From: Gordionus sp. m RMFG-2023
Lineage: Eukaryota; Nematomorpha; Gordioida; Chordodea; Parachordodidae
Reading direction: 5' to 3'
Length of the DNA: 64,000 nucleotides
Assembly: GCF_954871325.1 (NCBI RefSeq)
Contig: NW_027051187.1
Span: 60,362-124,361, forward strand
Shown here: positions 26,930-40,759 of the stretch, in pieces
Layout of the letters: each line of letters begins with the position of its first letter
How positions within the stretch are numbered: the first letter of the stretch is position 1
Position numbers and translations under genes: made by a program
The notes under the pieces: model-generated
The model's input: the letters and a program-made list of their open reading frames with translations, nothing else
What the model was told of the DNA's origin: nothing
Databases searched by the model: none

Positions 26930-28890
26930 GTAATTTTGAATATTATTATATCATTGAACTCAGAATTTAGTTTCCTATCCAAAACCGCTTAGATGTATTT
27001 TTTTACGTTTCCGGTTCATAAAACAAATTTTTTGTCGCCAAAGCATTTTAGATCGGAAAGGCTAACATCTTAAATGTAATTTTAAATATTATTATATCAT
27101 TGAACTCAGAATTTAGTTTTCTATCCAAAACCGCTTAGATGTATTTTTTTACGTTTCCGGTTCATAAAATAATTGTTTTGTCGCGTCAGCATTTTAGAAG
27201 GGAAAGGCTAACATCTTAAACGTAATTTTGAATATTATTATATCATTGAACTCAGAATTTAGTTTCCTATCCAAAACCGCTTAAATGTATTTTTTTACGT
27301 TTCCAGTTCAAAAAATAAATTGTCGTGAAAGCATTTTAGATAGGAGAGGTTAATATCTTAAACGTAATTTTGAATATTATTATATCATTGAACTCAGAAT
27401 TTAGATATCTATCCAAAACTGCTTAGATGTATTTTTTTACGTTTCCCGTTCAAAAAATAAATTGTCGTGAAAGCATTTTAGATAGGAGAGGTTAACATCT
27501 TAAACGTAATTTTGAATATTATTATATCATTGAACTCAGAATTTAGTTTCCTATCCAAAACCACTTAGATGTATTTTTTTACGTTTCCCGTTCAAAAAAT
27601 AAATTGTCGTGAAAACATTTTAGAAGGGAAAGGTTAACATCTTAAACGTAATTTTGAATATTATTATATCATTGAACTCAGAATTTAGTTTTCTATCCAA
27701 AACCGCTTAGATGTATTTTTTTACGTTTCGTATTCAAAAAATAAATTGTTGTGAAAGCATTTTAGAAGGGAAAGGCTAACATCTTAAACGTAATTTTGAA
27801 TATTATTATATCATTGAACTCAGAATTTAGTTTCCTATCCAAAAGCGCATAAATGTATTTTTTTACGTTTCCCATTCAAAAAATAAATTGTCGTGAAAGC
27901 ATTTTAGAAGGGAAAGGTTAACATCTTAAACGTAATTTTGAATATTATTATATCATTGAACTCAGAATTTAGTTTCCTATCCTAAACCGCTTAGATGTAT
28001 TTTTTTACGTTTCCGGTGTAAAAAAAAATTTTTTGTCGTGAAAGCATTTTAGATAGGAAAGGTTAACATCTTAAACGTAATTTTGAATATTATTATATCA
28101 TTGAACTCAGAATTTAGTTTCCTATCCAAAACCACTTAGATGTATTTTTTTACGTTTCCCATTCAAAAAATAAATTGTCGTGAAAGCATTTTAGATAGGA
28201 GAGGTTAACATCTTAAACGTAATTTTGAATATTATTATATCATTGAACTCAGAATTTAGTTTCCTATCCAAAACCGCTTAGATGTATTTTTTTCTGTTTC
28301 CGGTGTAAAAATAAATTTTTTGTCGTGAAAGCATTTTAGATAGGAAAGGTTAACATCTTAAATGTAATTTTAAATATTATTATATCATTGAACTAAGAAT
28401 TTAGTTTTCTATCCAAAACCGCTTAGATGTATTTTTTTACGTTTCCGGTTCAAAAAATAAATTTGTTGTCGTGAAAGCATTTTAGATAGGAAAGGTTAAC
28501 ATCTTAAACGTAATTTTGAATATTATTATATCATTGAACTCAGAATTTAGTTTCCTATCCAAAACCACTTAGATGTATTTTTTTACGTTTCCCATTCAAA
28601 AAATAAATTGTCGTGAAAGCATTTTAGATAGGAGAGGTTAACATCTTAAACGTAATTTTGAATATTATTATATCATTGAACTCAGAATTTAGTTTCCTAT
28701 CCAAAACCGCTTAGATGTATTTTTTTACGTTTCCGGTGTAAAAATATATTTTTTGTCGTGAAAGCATTTTAGATAGGAAAGGTTAACATCTTAAATGTAA
28801 TTTTAAATATTATTATATCATTGAACTAAGAATTTAGTTTTCTATCAAAACCGCTTAGATGTATTTTTTTACGTTTCCGGTTCAAAAAAT
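26930..28890 (+). repeat. 2 kb satellite block, second copy
   Basis: It repeats 21,190-23,150 at offset 5,740. Private differences include GATATC near 27,404, ATTTGTTGTCG near 28,462 and a lost C in CTATCAAAACC near 28,844. Downstream the two copies diverge by one extra A/E doublet, then share similar GAGAGG units again near 29,330 and 23,165. Confidence 0.88.
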
Positions 28891-30299
28891 AAATTTTTTG
28901 TCGTGAAAGCATTTTAGATAGGAAAGGTTAACATCTTAAACGTAATTTTGAATATTATTATATCATTGAACTCAGAATTTAGTTTCCTATCCAAAACCAC
29001 TTAGATGTATTTTTTTACGTTTCCCATTCAAAAAATAAATTGTCGTGAAAGCATTTTAGATAGGAGAGGTTAACATCTTAAACGTAATTTTGAATATTAT
29101 TATATCATTGAACTCAGAATTTAGTTTCCTATCCAAAACCGCTTAGATGTATTTTTTTACGTTTCCGGTGTAAAAATATATTTTTTGTCGTGAAAGCATT
29201 TTAGATAGGAAAGGTTAACATCTTAAATGTAATTTTAAATATTATTATATCATTGAACTAAGAATTTAGTTTTCTATCCAAAACCGCTTAGATGTATTTT
29301 TTTACGTTTCCGGTTCAAAAAATAAATTTTTTGTCGTGAAAGCATTTTAGATAGGAGAGGTTAACATCTTAAACGTAATTTTGAATATTATTATATCATT
29401 GAACTCAGAATTTAGTTTCCTATCCAAAACCACTTAGATGTATTTTTTTACGTTTCCCATTCAAAAAATAAATTGTCGTGAAAGCATTTTAGATAGGAGA
29501 GGTTAACATCTTAAACGTAATTTTGAATATTATTATATCATTGAACTAAGAATTTAGTTTTCTATCCAAAACCGCTTAGATGTATTTTTTTACGTTTCCC
29601 ATTCAAAAAATAAATTTTTTGTCGTGAAAGCATTTTAGATAGGAAAGGTTAACATCTTAAATGTAATTTTAAATATTATTATATCATTGAACTAAGAATT
29701 TAGTTTTCTATCCTAAACCGCTTAGATGTATTTTTTTACGTTTCCGGTGTAAAAAAAAATTTTTTGTCGTGAAAGCATTTTAGATAGGAAAGGTTAACAT
29801 CTTAAACGTAATTTTGAATATTATTATATCATTGAACTCAGAATTTAGTTTCCTATCCAAAACCACTTAGATGTATTTTTTTACGTTTCCCATTCAAAAA
29901 ATAAATTGTCGTGAAAGCATTTTAGATAGGAGAGGTTAACATCTTAAACGTAATTTTGAATATTATTATATCATTGAACTCAGAATTTAGTTTCCTATCC
30001 AAAACCGCTTAGATGTATTTTTTTACGTTTCCGGTGTAAAAATAAATTTTTTGTCGTGAAAGCATTTTAGATAGGAAAGGTTAACATCTTAAATGTAATT
30101 TTAAATATTATTATATCATTGAACTAAGAATTTAGTTTTCTATCCAAAACCGCTTAGATGTATTTTTTTACGTTTCCGGTTCAAAAAATAAATTTTTTGT
30201 CGTGAAAGCATTTTAGATAGGAAAGGTTAACATCTTAAATGTAATTTTAAATATTATTATATCATTGAACTAAGAATTTAGTTTTCTATCCAAAACCGC

Positions 30300-31990
30300 T
30301 TAGATGTATTTTTTTACGTTTTCGGTTCAAAAAATAAATTTTTTGTCGTGAAAGCATTTTAGATAGGAAAGGTTAACATCTTAAATGTAATTTTAAATAT
30401 TATTATATCATTGAACTAAGAATTTAGTTTTCTATCCAAAACCGCTTAGATGTATTTTTTTACGTTTTCGGTTCAAAAAATAAATTTTTTGTCGTGAAAG
30501 CATTTTAGATAGGAAAGATTAACATCTTAAATGTAATTTTAAATATTATTATATCATTGAACTAAGAATTTAGTTTTCTATTCAAAACCGCTTAGATGTA
30601 TTTTTTACGTTTCCGGTTCAAAAAATAAATTTTTTGTCGTGAAAGCATTTTAGATAGGAAAGGTTAACATCTTAAATGTAATTTTAAATATTATTATATC
30701 ATTGAACTAAGAATTTAGTTTTCTATCCAAAACCGCTTAGATGTATTTTTTTACGTTTTCGGTTCAAAAAATAAATTTTTTGTCGTGAAAGCATTTTAGA
30801 TAGGAAAGGTTAACATCTTAAATGTAATTTTGAATATTATTATATCATTGAACTAAGAATTTAGTTTTCTATCCAAAACCGCTTAGATGTATTTTTTTAC
30901 GTTTCCGGTTCAAAAAATAATATTTTTGTCGTGAAAGCATTTTAGATAGGAAAGGTTAACATCTTAAACGTAATTTTGAATATTATTATATTATTGAACT
31001 CAGAATTTAGTTTCCTATCCAAAACCGCTTAGATGTATTTTTTTACGTTTCCCGTTCAAAAAATAAATTTTTTGTCGTGAAAGCAATTTAGATAGGAAAG
31101 GTTAACATCTTAAACGTAATTTTGAATATTATTATATCATTGAACTCAGAATTTAGTTTCCTATCCAAAACCGCTTAGATGTATTTTTTTACGTTTCCGG
31201 TTCAAAAAATAAATTTTTTGTCGTGAAAGCATTTTAGATAGGAAAGGTTAACATCTTAAATGTAATTTTAAATATTATTATATCATTGAACTAAGAATTT
31301 AGTTTTCTATCCAAAACCGCTTAGATGTATTTTTTTACGTTTCACGTTCAAAAAATAAATTGTCGTGAAAGCATTTTAGATAGGAAAGGTTAACATCTTA
31401 AACGTAATTTTGAATATTATTATATCATTGAACTCAGAATTTAGTTTTCTATCCAAAACCGCTTAGACGTATTTTTTAACGTTTTCGGTTCAAAAAATAA
31501 TTGTTTTGTCGCGTCAGCATTTTAGAAGGGAAAGGCTAACATCTTAAACGTAATTTTGAATATTATTATATCATTGAACTAAGAATTTAGTTTTCTATCC
31601 AAAACCGCTTAGATGAATTTTTTTACATTTCCGGTTCAAAAAATAAATTTTTTGTCGTGAAAGCATTTTAGATAGGAAAGGTTAACATCTTAAACGTAAT
31701 TTTGAATATTATTATATCATTGAACTCAGAATTTAGTTTCCTATCCAAAACCGCTTAGATGTATTTTTTAAGGTTTTCGGTTCAAAAAATAATTGTTTTG
31801 TCGCGTCAGCATTTTAGAAGGGAAAGGCTAACATCTTAAACGTAATTTTGAATATTATTATATCATTGAACTCAGAATTTAGTTTCCTATCCAAAACCGC
31901 TTAGATGTATTTTTATATGTTTCCCGTTCAAAAAATAAATTGTCGTGAAAGCATTTTAGATAGGAAAGGTTAACATCTTAAGCGTAATTT
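30300..31990 (+). repeat. Long-range duplicate, first copy (second at 58,050-59,740)
   Basis: The offset is 27,748 through several rare units: AATAATATTTTTGTCG (30,917), GTGAAAGCAATTTAG (about 31,075), two C monomers (31,509 and about 31,800), TTTTTTAAGGTTTTCGG (31,771) and TTTTTATATGTTTCCC (about 31,912). One T fewer in the T-run near 30,600 shifts the offset by one further upstream. The match fades near 31,990. Confidence 0.88.
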
Positions 31991-34900
31991 TGAATATTAT
32001 TATATCATTGAACTCAGAATTTAGTTTCCTATTCAAAACCGCTTAGATGTATTTTTTTACGTTTTCCGTTCAAAAAATAAATTTTTTGTCGTGAAAGCAT
32101 TTTAGATAGGAAAGGTTAACATCTTAAACGTAATTTTGAATATTATTATATCATTGAACTCAAAATTTAGTTTCCTATCCAAAACCGCTTAGATGTATTT
32201 TTTTACGTTTCCCGTTCAAAAAATAAATTGTCGTGAAAGCATTTTAGATAGGAAAGGTTAACATCTTAAACGTAATTTTGAATATTATTATATCATTGAA
32301 CTCAGAATTTAGTTTTCTATCCAAAACCGCTTAGACGTATTTTTTAACGTTTTCGGTTCAAAAAATAATTGTTTTGTCGCGTCAGCATTTTAGAAGGGAA
32401 AGGCTAACATCTTAAACGTAATTTTGAATATTATTATATCATTGAACTCAGAATTTAGTTTCCTATCCAAAACCGCTTAGATGTATTTTTTTACGTTTTC
32501 CGTTCAAAAAATAAATTTTTTGTCGTGAAAGCATTTTAGATAGGAAAGGTTAACATCTTAAACGTAATTTTGAATATTATTATATCATTGAACTCAAAAT
32601 TTAGTTTCCTATCCAAAACCGCTTAGATGTATTTTTTTACGTTTCCCGTTCAAAAAATAAATTGTCGTGAAAGCATTTTAGATAGGAAAGGTTAACATCT
32701 TAAACGTAATTTTGAATATTATTATATCATTGAACTCAGAATTTAGTTTTCTATCCAAAACCGCTTAGACGTATTTTTTAACGTTTTCGGTTCAAAAAAT
32801 AATTGTTTTGTCGCGTCAGCATTTTAGAAGGGAAAGGCTAACATCTTAAACGTAATTTTGAATATTATTATATCATTGAACTAAGAATTTAGTTTTCTAT
32901 CCAAAACCGCTTAGATGAATTTTTTTACATTTCCGGTTCAAAAAATAAATTTTTTGTCGTGAAAGCATTTTAGATAGGAAAGGTTAACATCTTAAACGTA
33001 ATTTTGAATATTATTATATCATTGAACTCAGAATTTAGTTTCCTATCCAAAACCGCTTAGATGTATTTTTTAAGGTTTTCGGTTCAAAAAATAATTGTTT
33101 TGTCGCGTCAGCATTTTAGAAGGGAAAGGCTAACATCTTAAACGTAATTTTGAATATTATTATATCATTGAACTCAGAATTTAGTTTCCTATCCAAAACC
33201 GCTTAGATGTATTTTTATATGTTTCCCGTTCAAAAAATAAATTGTCGTGAAAGCATTTTAGATAGGAAAGGTTAACATCTTAAGCGTAATTTTGAATATT
33301 ATTATATCATTGAACTCAGAATTTAGTTTCCTATTCAAAACCGCTTAGATGTATTTTTTTACGTTTCCCGTTCAAAAAATAAATTGTCGTGAAAGCATTT
33401 TAGATAGGAAAGGTTAACATCTTTAACGTAATTTTGAATATTATTATATCATTGAACTCAGAATTTAGTTTTCTATCCAAAACCGCTTAGACGTATTTTT
33501 TAACGTTTTCGGTTCAAAAAATAATTGTTTTGTCGCGTCAGCATTTTAGAAGGGAAAGGCTAACATCTTAAACGTAATTTTGAATATTATTATATCATTG
33601 AACTCAGAATTTAGTTTCCTATCCAAAACCGCTTAGATGTATTTTTTTACGTTTTCCGTTCAAAAAATAAATTTTTTGTCGTGAAAGCATTTTAGATAGG
33701 AAAGGTTAACATCTTAAACGTAATTTTGAATATTATTATATCATTGAACTCAAAATTTAGTTTCCTATCCAAAACCGCTTAGATGTATTTTTTTACGTTT
33801 CCCGTTCAAAAAATTAATTGTCGTGAAAGCATTTTAGATAGGAAAGGTTAACATCTTAAACGTAATTTTGAATATTATTATATCATTGAACTCAGAATTT
33901 AGTTTCCTATCCAAAACCGCTTAGATGTATTTTTTTACGTTTCCTGTTCAAAAAATAAATTGTCGTGAAAGCATTTTAGATAGGAAAGGTTAACATCTTA
34001 AACGTAATTTTGAATATTATTATATTATTGAACTCAGAATTTAGTTTCCTATCCAAAACCGCTTAGATGTATTTTTTTACGTTTCCCGTTCAAAAAATAA
34101 ATTTTTTGTCGTGAAAGCAATTTAGATAGGAAAGGTTAACATCTTAAACGTAATTTTGAATATTATTATATCATTGAACTCAGAATTTAGTTTTCTATCC
34201 AAAACCGCTTAGACGTATTTTTTAACGTTTTCGGTTCAAAAAATAATTGTTTTGTCGCGTCAGCATTTTAGAAGGGAAAGGCTAACATCTTAAACGTAAT
34301 TTTGAATATTATTATATCATTGAACTCAGAATTTAGTTTCCTATCCAAAACCGCTTAGATGTATTTTTTTACGTTTTCCGTTCAAAAAATAAATTTTTTG
34401 TCGTGAAAGCATTTTAGATAGGAAAGGTTAACATCTTAAACGTAATTTTGAATATTATTATATCATTGAACTCAAAATTTAGTTTCCTATCCAAAACCGC
34501 TTAGATGTATTTTTTTACGTTTCCCGTTCAAAAAATTAATTGTCGTGAAAGCATTTTAGATAGGAAAGGTTAACATCTTAAACGTAATTTTGAATATTAT
34601 TATATCATTGAACTCAGAATTTAGTTTCCTATCCAAAACCGCTTAGATGTATTTTTTTACGTTTCCCGTTCAAAAAATAAATTGTCGTGAAAGCATTTTA
34701 GATAGGAAAGGTTAACATTTTAAACGTAATTTTGAATATTATTATATCATTGAACTCAGAATTTAGTTTCCTATCCAAAACCGCTTAGATGTATTTTTTT
34801 ACGTTTCCGGTTCAAAAAATAAATTTTTTGTCGTGAAAGCATTTTAGATAGGAAAGGTTAACATCTTAAATGTAATTTTAAATATTATTATATCATTGAA

Positions 34901-36000
34901 CTAAGAATTTAGTTTTCTATCCAAAACCGCTTAGATGTATTTTTTTACGTTTCCCGTTCAAAAAATAAATTGTCGTGAAAGCATTTTAGATAGGAAAGGT
35001 TAACATCTTAAACGTAATTTTGAATATTATTATATCATTGAACTCAGAATTTAGTTTTCTATCCAAAACCGCTTAGACGTATTTTTTAACGTTTTCGGTT
35101 CAAAAAATAATTGTTTTGTCGCGTCAGCATTTTAGAAGGGAAAGGCTAACATCTTAAACGTAATTTTGAATATTATTATATCATTGAACTAAGAATTTAG
35201 TTTTCTATCCAAAACCGCTTAGATGAATTTTTTTACATTTCCGGTTCAAAAAATAAATTTTTTGTCGTGAAAGCATTTTAGATAGGAAAGGTTAACATCT
35301 TAAACGTAATTTTGAATATTATTATATCATTGAACTCAGAATTTAGTTTCCTATCCAAAACCGCTTAGATGTATTTTTTAAGGTTTTCGGTTCAAAAAAT
35401 AATTGTTTTGTCGCGTCAGCATTTTAGAAGGGAAAGGCTAACATCTTAAACGTAATTTTGAATATTATTATATCATTGAACTCAGAATTTAGTTTCCTAT
35501 CCAAAACCGCTTAGATGTATTTTTATATGTTTCCCGTTCAAAAAATAAATTGTCGTGAAAGCATTTTAGATAGGAAAGGTTAACATCTTAAGCGTAATTT
35601 TGAATATTATTATATCATTGAACTCAGAATTTAGTTTCCTATTCAAAACCGCTTAGATGTATTTTTTTACGTTTCCCGTTCAAAAAATAAATTGTCGTGA
35701 AAGCATTTTAGATAGGAAAGGTTAACATCTTAAACGTAATTTTGAATATTATTATATCATTGAACTCAGAATTTAGTTTTCTATCCAAAACCGCTTAGAC
35801 GTATTTTTTAACGTTTTCGGTTCAAAAAATAATTGTTTTGTCGCGTCAGCATTTTAGAAGGGAAAGGCTAACATCTTAAACGTAATTTTGAATATTATTA
35901 TATCATTGAACTCAGAATTTAGTTTCCTATCCAAAACCGCTTAGATGTATTTTTTTACGTTTTCCGTTCAAAAAATAAATTTTTTGTCGTGAAAGCATTT
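31350..36000 (+). repeat. B/C higher-order region with overlapping duplicates
   Basis: The rare TTTTTTAAGGTTTTCGG unit lies at 31,771, 33,073 and 35,381, giving spacings of 1,302 bp (9 monomers) and 2,308 bp (16 monomers). It is each time followed by a C monomer, a TTTTTATATGTTTCCC unit and a CTTAAGCGTAAT unit. TAGATGAATTTTTTTACATT precedes it in all three. C-type monomers are dense here, with about ten between 31.5 and 35.9 kb. Confidence 0.85.
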
Positions 36001-36131
36001 TAGATAGGAAAGGTTAACATCTTAAACGTAATTTTGAATATTATTATATCATTGAACTCAGAATTTAGTTTTCTATCCAAAACCGCTTAGATGTATTTTT
36101 TTACGTTTCCGGTTCAAAAAATAAATTTTTT

Positions 36132-39100
36132 GTCGTGAAAGCATTTTAGATCGGAAAGGCTAACATCTTAAACGTAATTTTAAATATTATTATATCATTG
36201 AACTCAGAATTTTATTTCCTATCCAAAACGCTTAGATGTATTTTTTTGCGTTTCCGGTTCAAAAAATAAATTTTTTGTCGTGAAAGCATTTTAGATAGGA
36301 AAGGTTAACATCTTAAACGTAATTTTGAATATTATTATATCATTGAACTCAGAATTTAGTTTCCTATCCAAAACCGCTTAGATGTATTTTTTTACGTTTC
36401 CGGTTCATAAAACAAATTTTTTGTCGCCAAAGCATTTTAGATCGGAAAGGCTAACATCTTAAATGTAATTTTAAATATTATTATATCATTGAACTCAGAA
36501 TTTAGTTTTCTATCCAAAACCGCTTAGATGTATTTTTTTACGTTTCCGGTTCATAAAATAATTGTTTTGTCGCGTCAGCATTTTAGAAGGGAAAGGCTAA
36601 CATCTTAAACGTAATTTTGAATATTATTATATCATTGAACTCAGAATTTAGTTTCCTATCCAAAACCGCTTAAATGTATTTTTTTACGTTTCCCGTTCAA
36701 AAAATAAATTGTCGTGAAAGCATTTTAGATAGGAGAGGTTAATATCTTAAACGTAATTTTGAATATTATTATATCATTGAACTCAGAATTTAGATATCTA
36801 TCCAAAACTGCTTAAATGTATTTTTTTACGTTTCCCGTTCAAAAAATAAATTGTCGTGAAAGCATTTTAGATAGGAGAGGTTAACATCTTAAACGTAATT
36901 TTGAATATTATTATATCATTGAACTCAGAATTTAGTTTCCTATCCAAAACCACTTAGATGTATTTTTTTACGTTTCCCATTCAAAAAATAAATTGTCGTG
37001 AAAACATTTTAGAAGGGAAAGGTTAACATCTTAAACGTAATTTTGAATATTATTATATCATTGAACTCAGAATTTAGTTTTCTATCCAAAACCGCTTAGA
37101 TGTATTTTTTTACGTTTCGTATTCAAAAAATAAATTGTTGTGAAAGCATTTTAGAAGGGAAAGGCTAACATCTTAAACGTAATTTTGAATATTATTATAT
37201 CATTGAACTCAGAATTTAGTTTCCTATCCAAAAGCGCATAAATGTATTTTTTTACGTTTTCCAGTTCAAAAAATAAATTTTTTGTCGTGAAAGCATTTTA
37301 GATCGGAAAGGCTAACATCTTAAACGTAATTTTAAATATTATTATATCATTGAACTCAGAATTTTATTTCCTATCCAAAACGCTTAGATGTATTTTTTTG
37401 CGTTTCCGGTTCAAAAAATAAATTTTTTGTCGTGAAAGCATTTTAGATAGGAAAGGTTAACATCTTAAACGTAATTTTGAATATTATTATATCATTGAAC
37501 TCAGAATTTAGTTTCCTATCCAAAACCGCTTAGATGTATTTTTTTACGTTTCCGGTTCATAAAACAAATTTTTTGTCGCGAAAGCATTTTAGATCGGAAA
37601 GGCTAACATCTTAAATGTAATTTTAAATATTATTATATCATTGAACTCAGAATTTAGTTTTCTATCCAAAACCGCTTAGATGTATTTTTTTACGTTTCCG
37701 GTTCATAAAATAATTGTTTTGTCGCGTCAGCATTTTAGAAGGGAAAGGCTAACATCTTAAACGTAATTTTGAATATTATTATATCATTGAACTCAGAATT
37801 TAGTTTCCTATCCAAAACCGCTTAAATGTATTTTTTTACGTTTCCCGTTCAAAAAATAAATTTGTCGTGAAAGCATTTTAGATAGGAGAGGTTAATATCT
37901 TAAACGTAATTTTGAATATTATTATATCATTGAACTCAGAATTTAGATATCTATCCAAAACTGCTTAAATGTATTTTTTTACGTTTCCCGTTCAAAAAAT
38001 AAATTGTCGTGAAAGCATTTTAGATAGGAGAGGTTAACATCTTAAACGTAATTTTGAATATTATTATATCATTGAACTCAGAATTTAGTTTTCTATCCAA
38101 AACCGCTTAGACGTATTTTTTAACGTTTTCGGTTCAAAAAATAATTGTTTTGTCGCGTCAGCATTTTAGAAGGGAAAGGCTAACATCTTAAACGTAATTT
38201 TGAATATTATTATATCATTGAACTCAGAATTTAGTTTCCTATCCAAAACCGCTTAGATGTATTTTTTTACGTTTTCCGTTCAAAAAATAAATTTTTTGTC
38301 GTGAAAGCATTTTAGATAGGAAAGGTTAACATCTTAAACGTAATTTTGAATATTATTATATCATTGAACTCAGAATTTAGTTTTCTATCCAAAACCGCTT
38401 AGATGTATTTTTTTACGTTTCCGGTTCAAAAAATAAATTTTTTGTCGTGAAAGCATTTTAGATCGGAAAGGCTAACATCTTAAACGTAATTTTAAATATT
38501 ATTATATCATTGAACTCAGAATTTTAGTTTCCTATCCAAAACCGCTTAGATGTATTTTTTTGCGTTTCCGGTTCAAAAAATAAATTTTTTGTCGTGAAAG
38601 CATTTTAGATAGGAAAGGTTAACATCTTAAACGTAATTTTGAATATTATTATATCATTGAACTCAGAATTTAGTTTCCTATCCAAAACCGCTTAGATGTA
38701 TTTTTTTACGTTTCCGGTTCATAAAACAAATTTTTTGTCGTGAAAGCATTTTAGATCGGAAAGGCTAACATCTTAAATGTAATTTTAAATATTATTATAT
38801 CATTGAACTCAGAATTTAGTTTTCTATCCAAAACCGCTTAGATGTATTTTTTTACGTTTCCGGTTCATAAAATAATTGTTTTGTCGCGTCAGCATTTTAG
38901 AAGGGAAAGGCTAACATCTTAAACGTAATTTTGAATATTATTATATCATTGAACTCAGAATTTAGTTTCCTATCCAAAACCGCTTAAATGTATTTTTTTA
39001 CGTTTCCCGTTCAAAAAATAAATTGTCGTGAAAGCATTTTAGATAGGAGAGGTTAATATCTTAAACGTAATTTTGAATATTATTATATCATTGAACTCAG

Positions 39101-39600
39101 AATTTAGATATCTATCCAAAACTGCTTAAATGTATTTTTTTACGTTTCCCGTTCAAAAAATAAATTGTCGTGAAAGCATTTTAGATAGGAGAGGTTAACA
39201 TCTTAAACGTAATTTTGAATATTATTATATCATTGAACTCAGAATTTAGTTTCCTATCCAAAACCACTTAGATGTATTTTTTTACGTTTCCCATTCAAAA
39301 AATAAATTTGTCGTGAAAACATTTTAGAAGGGAAAGGTTAACATCTTAAACGTAATTTTGAATATTATTATATCATTGAACTCAGAATTTAGTTTTCTAT
39401 CCAAAACCGCTTAGATGTATTTTTTTACGTTTCGTATTCAAAAAATAAATTGTTGTGAAAGCATTTTAGAAGGGAAAGGCTAACATCTTAAACGTAATTT
39501 TGAATATTATTATATCATTGAACTCAGAATTTAGTTTCCTATCCAAAAGCGCATAAATGTATTTTTTTACGTTTTCCATTCAAAAAATAAATTGTCGTGA
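36132..39600 (+). repeat. Eight-monomer higher-order unit, three tandem copies (about 1.15 kb each)
   Basis: The starting unit (GATCGG with TTAAAT) lies at 36,132, 37,284 and 38,444, giving periods of 1,152 and 1,160 bp, that is eight monomers. The order in the first copy is GATCGG; ATAGG; GTCGCC; C type; GAGAGG with TTAATATC and GATATC; GAGAGG; AAAACATTTTAG; GTTGTGAAAGC with GCGCATAAATG. The second copy departs in its last units, where B/C monomers replace the AAAACATT and GTTGTG units. The third copy keeps the full order to about 39,590. GATATC marks fall at about 36,793, 37,948 and 39,106, confirming the period. Confidence 0.9.
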
Positions 39601-40759
39601 AAGCATTTTAGAAGGGAAAGGTTAACATCTTAAACGTAATTTTGAATATTATTATATCATTGAACTCAGAATTTAGTTTCCTATCCTAAACCGCTTAGAT
39701 GTATTTTTTTACGTTTCCGGTGTAAAAAAAATTTTTTGTCGTGAAAGCATTTTAGATAGGAAAGGTTAACATCTTAAACGTAATTTTGAATATTATTATA
39801 TCATTGAACTCAGAATTTAGTTTCCTATCCAAAACCACTTAGATGTATTTTTTTACGTTTCCCATTCAAAAAATAAATTTTTGTCGTGAAAGCATTTTAG
39901 ATAGGAGAGGTTAACATCTTAAACGTAATTTTGAATATTATTATATCATTGAACTCAGAATTTAGTTTCCTATCCAAAACCGCTTAGATGTATTTTTTTA
40001 CGTTTCCGGTGTCAAAAATAAATTTTTTGTCGTGAAAGCATTTTAGATAGGAAAGGTTAACATCTTAAATGTAATTTTAAATATTATTATATCATTGAAC
40101 TAAGAATTTAGTTTTCTATCCAAAACCGCTTAGATGTATTTTTTTACGTTTCCGGTTCAAAAAATAAATTTTTTGTCGTGAAAGCATTTTAGATAGGAAA
40201 GGTTAACATCTTAAATGTAATTTTAAATATTATTATATCATTGAACTAAGAATTTAGTTTTCTATCCAAAACCGCTTAGATGTATTTTTTTACGTTTCCG
40301 GTTCAAAAAATAAATTTTTTGTCGTGAAAGCATTTTAGATAGGAAAGGTTAACATCTTAAACGTAATTTTGAATATTATTATATCATTGAACTCAGAATT
40401 TAGTTTCCTATCCAAAACCACTTAGATGTATTTTTTTACGTTTCCCATTCAAAAAATAAATTTTTTGTCGTGAAAGCATTTTAGATAGGAAAGGTTAACA
40501 TCTTAAATGTAATTTTAAATATTATTATATCATTGAACTAAGAATTTAGTTTTCTATCCAAAACCGCTTAGATGTATTTTTTTACGTTTCCGGTTCAAAA
40601 AATAAATTTTTTGTCGTGAAAGCATTTTAGATAGGAAAGGTTAACATCTTAAATGTAATTTTAAATATTATTATATCATTGAACTAAGAATTTAGTTTTC
40701 TATCCAAAACCGCTTAGATGTATTTTTTTACGTTTCCGGTTCAAAAAATAAATTTTTTG

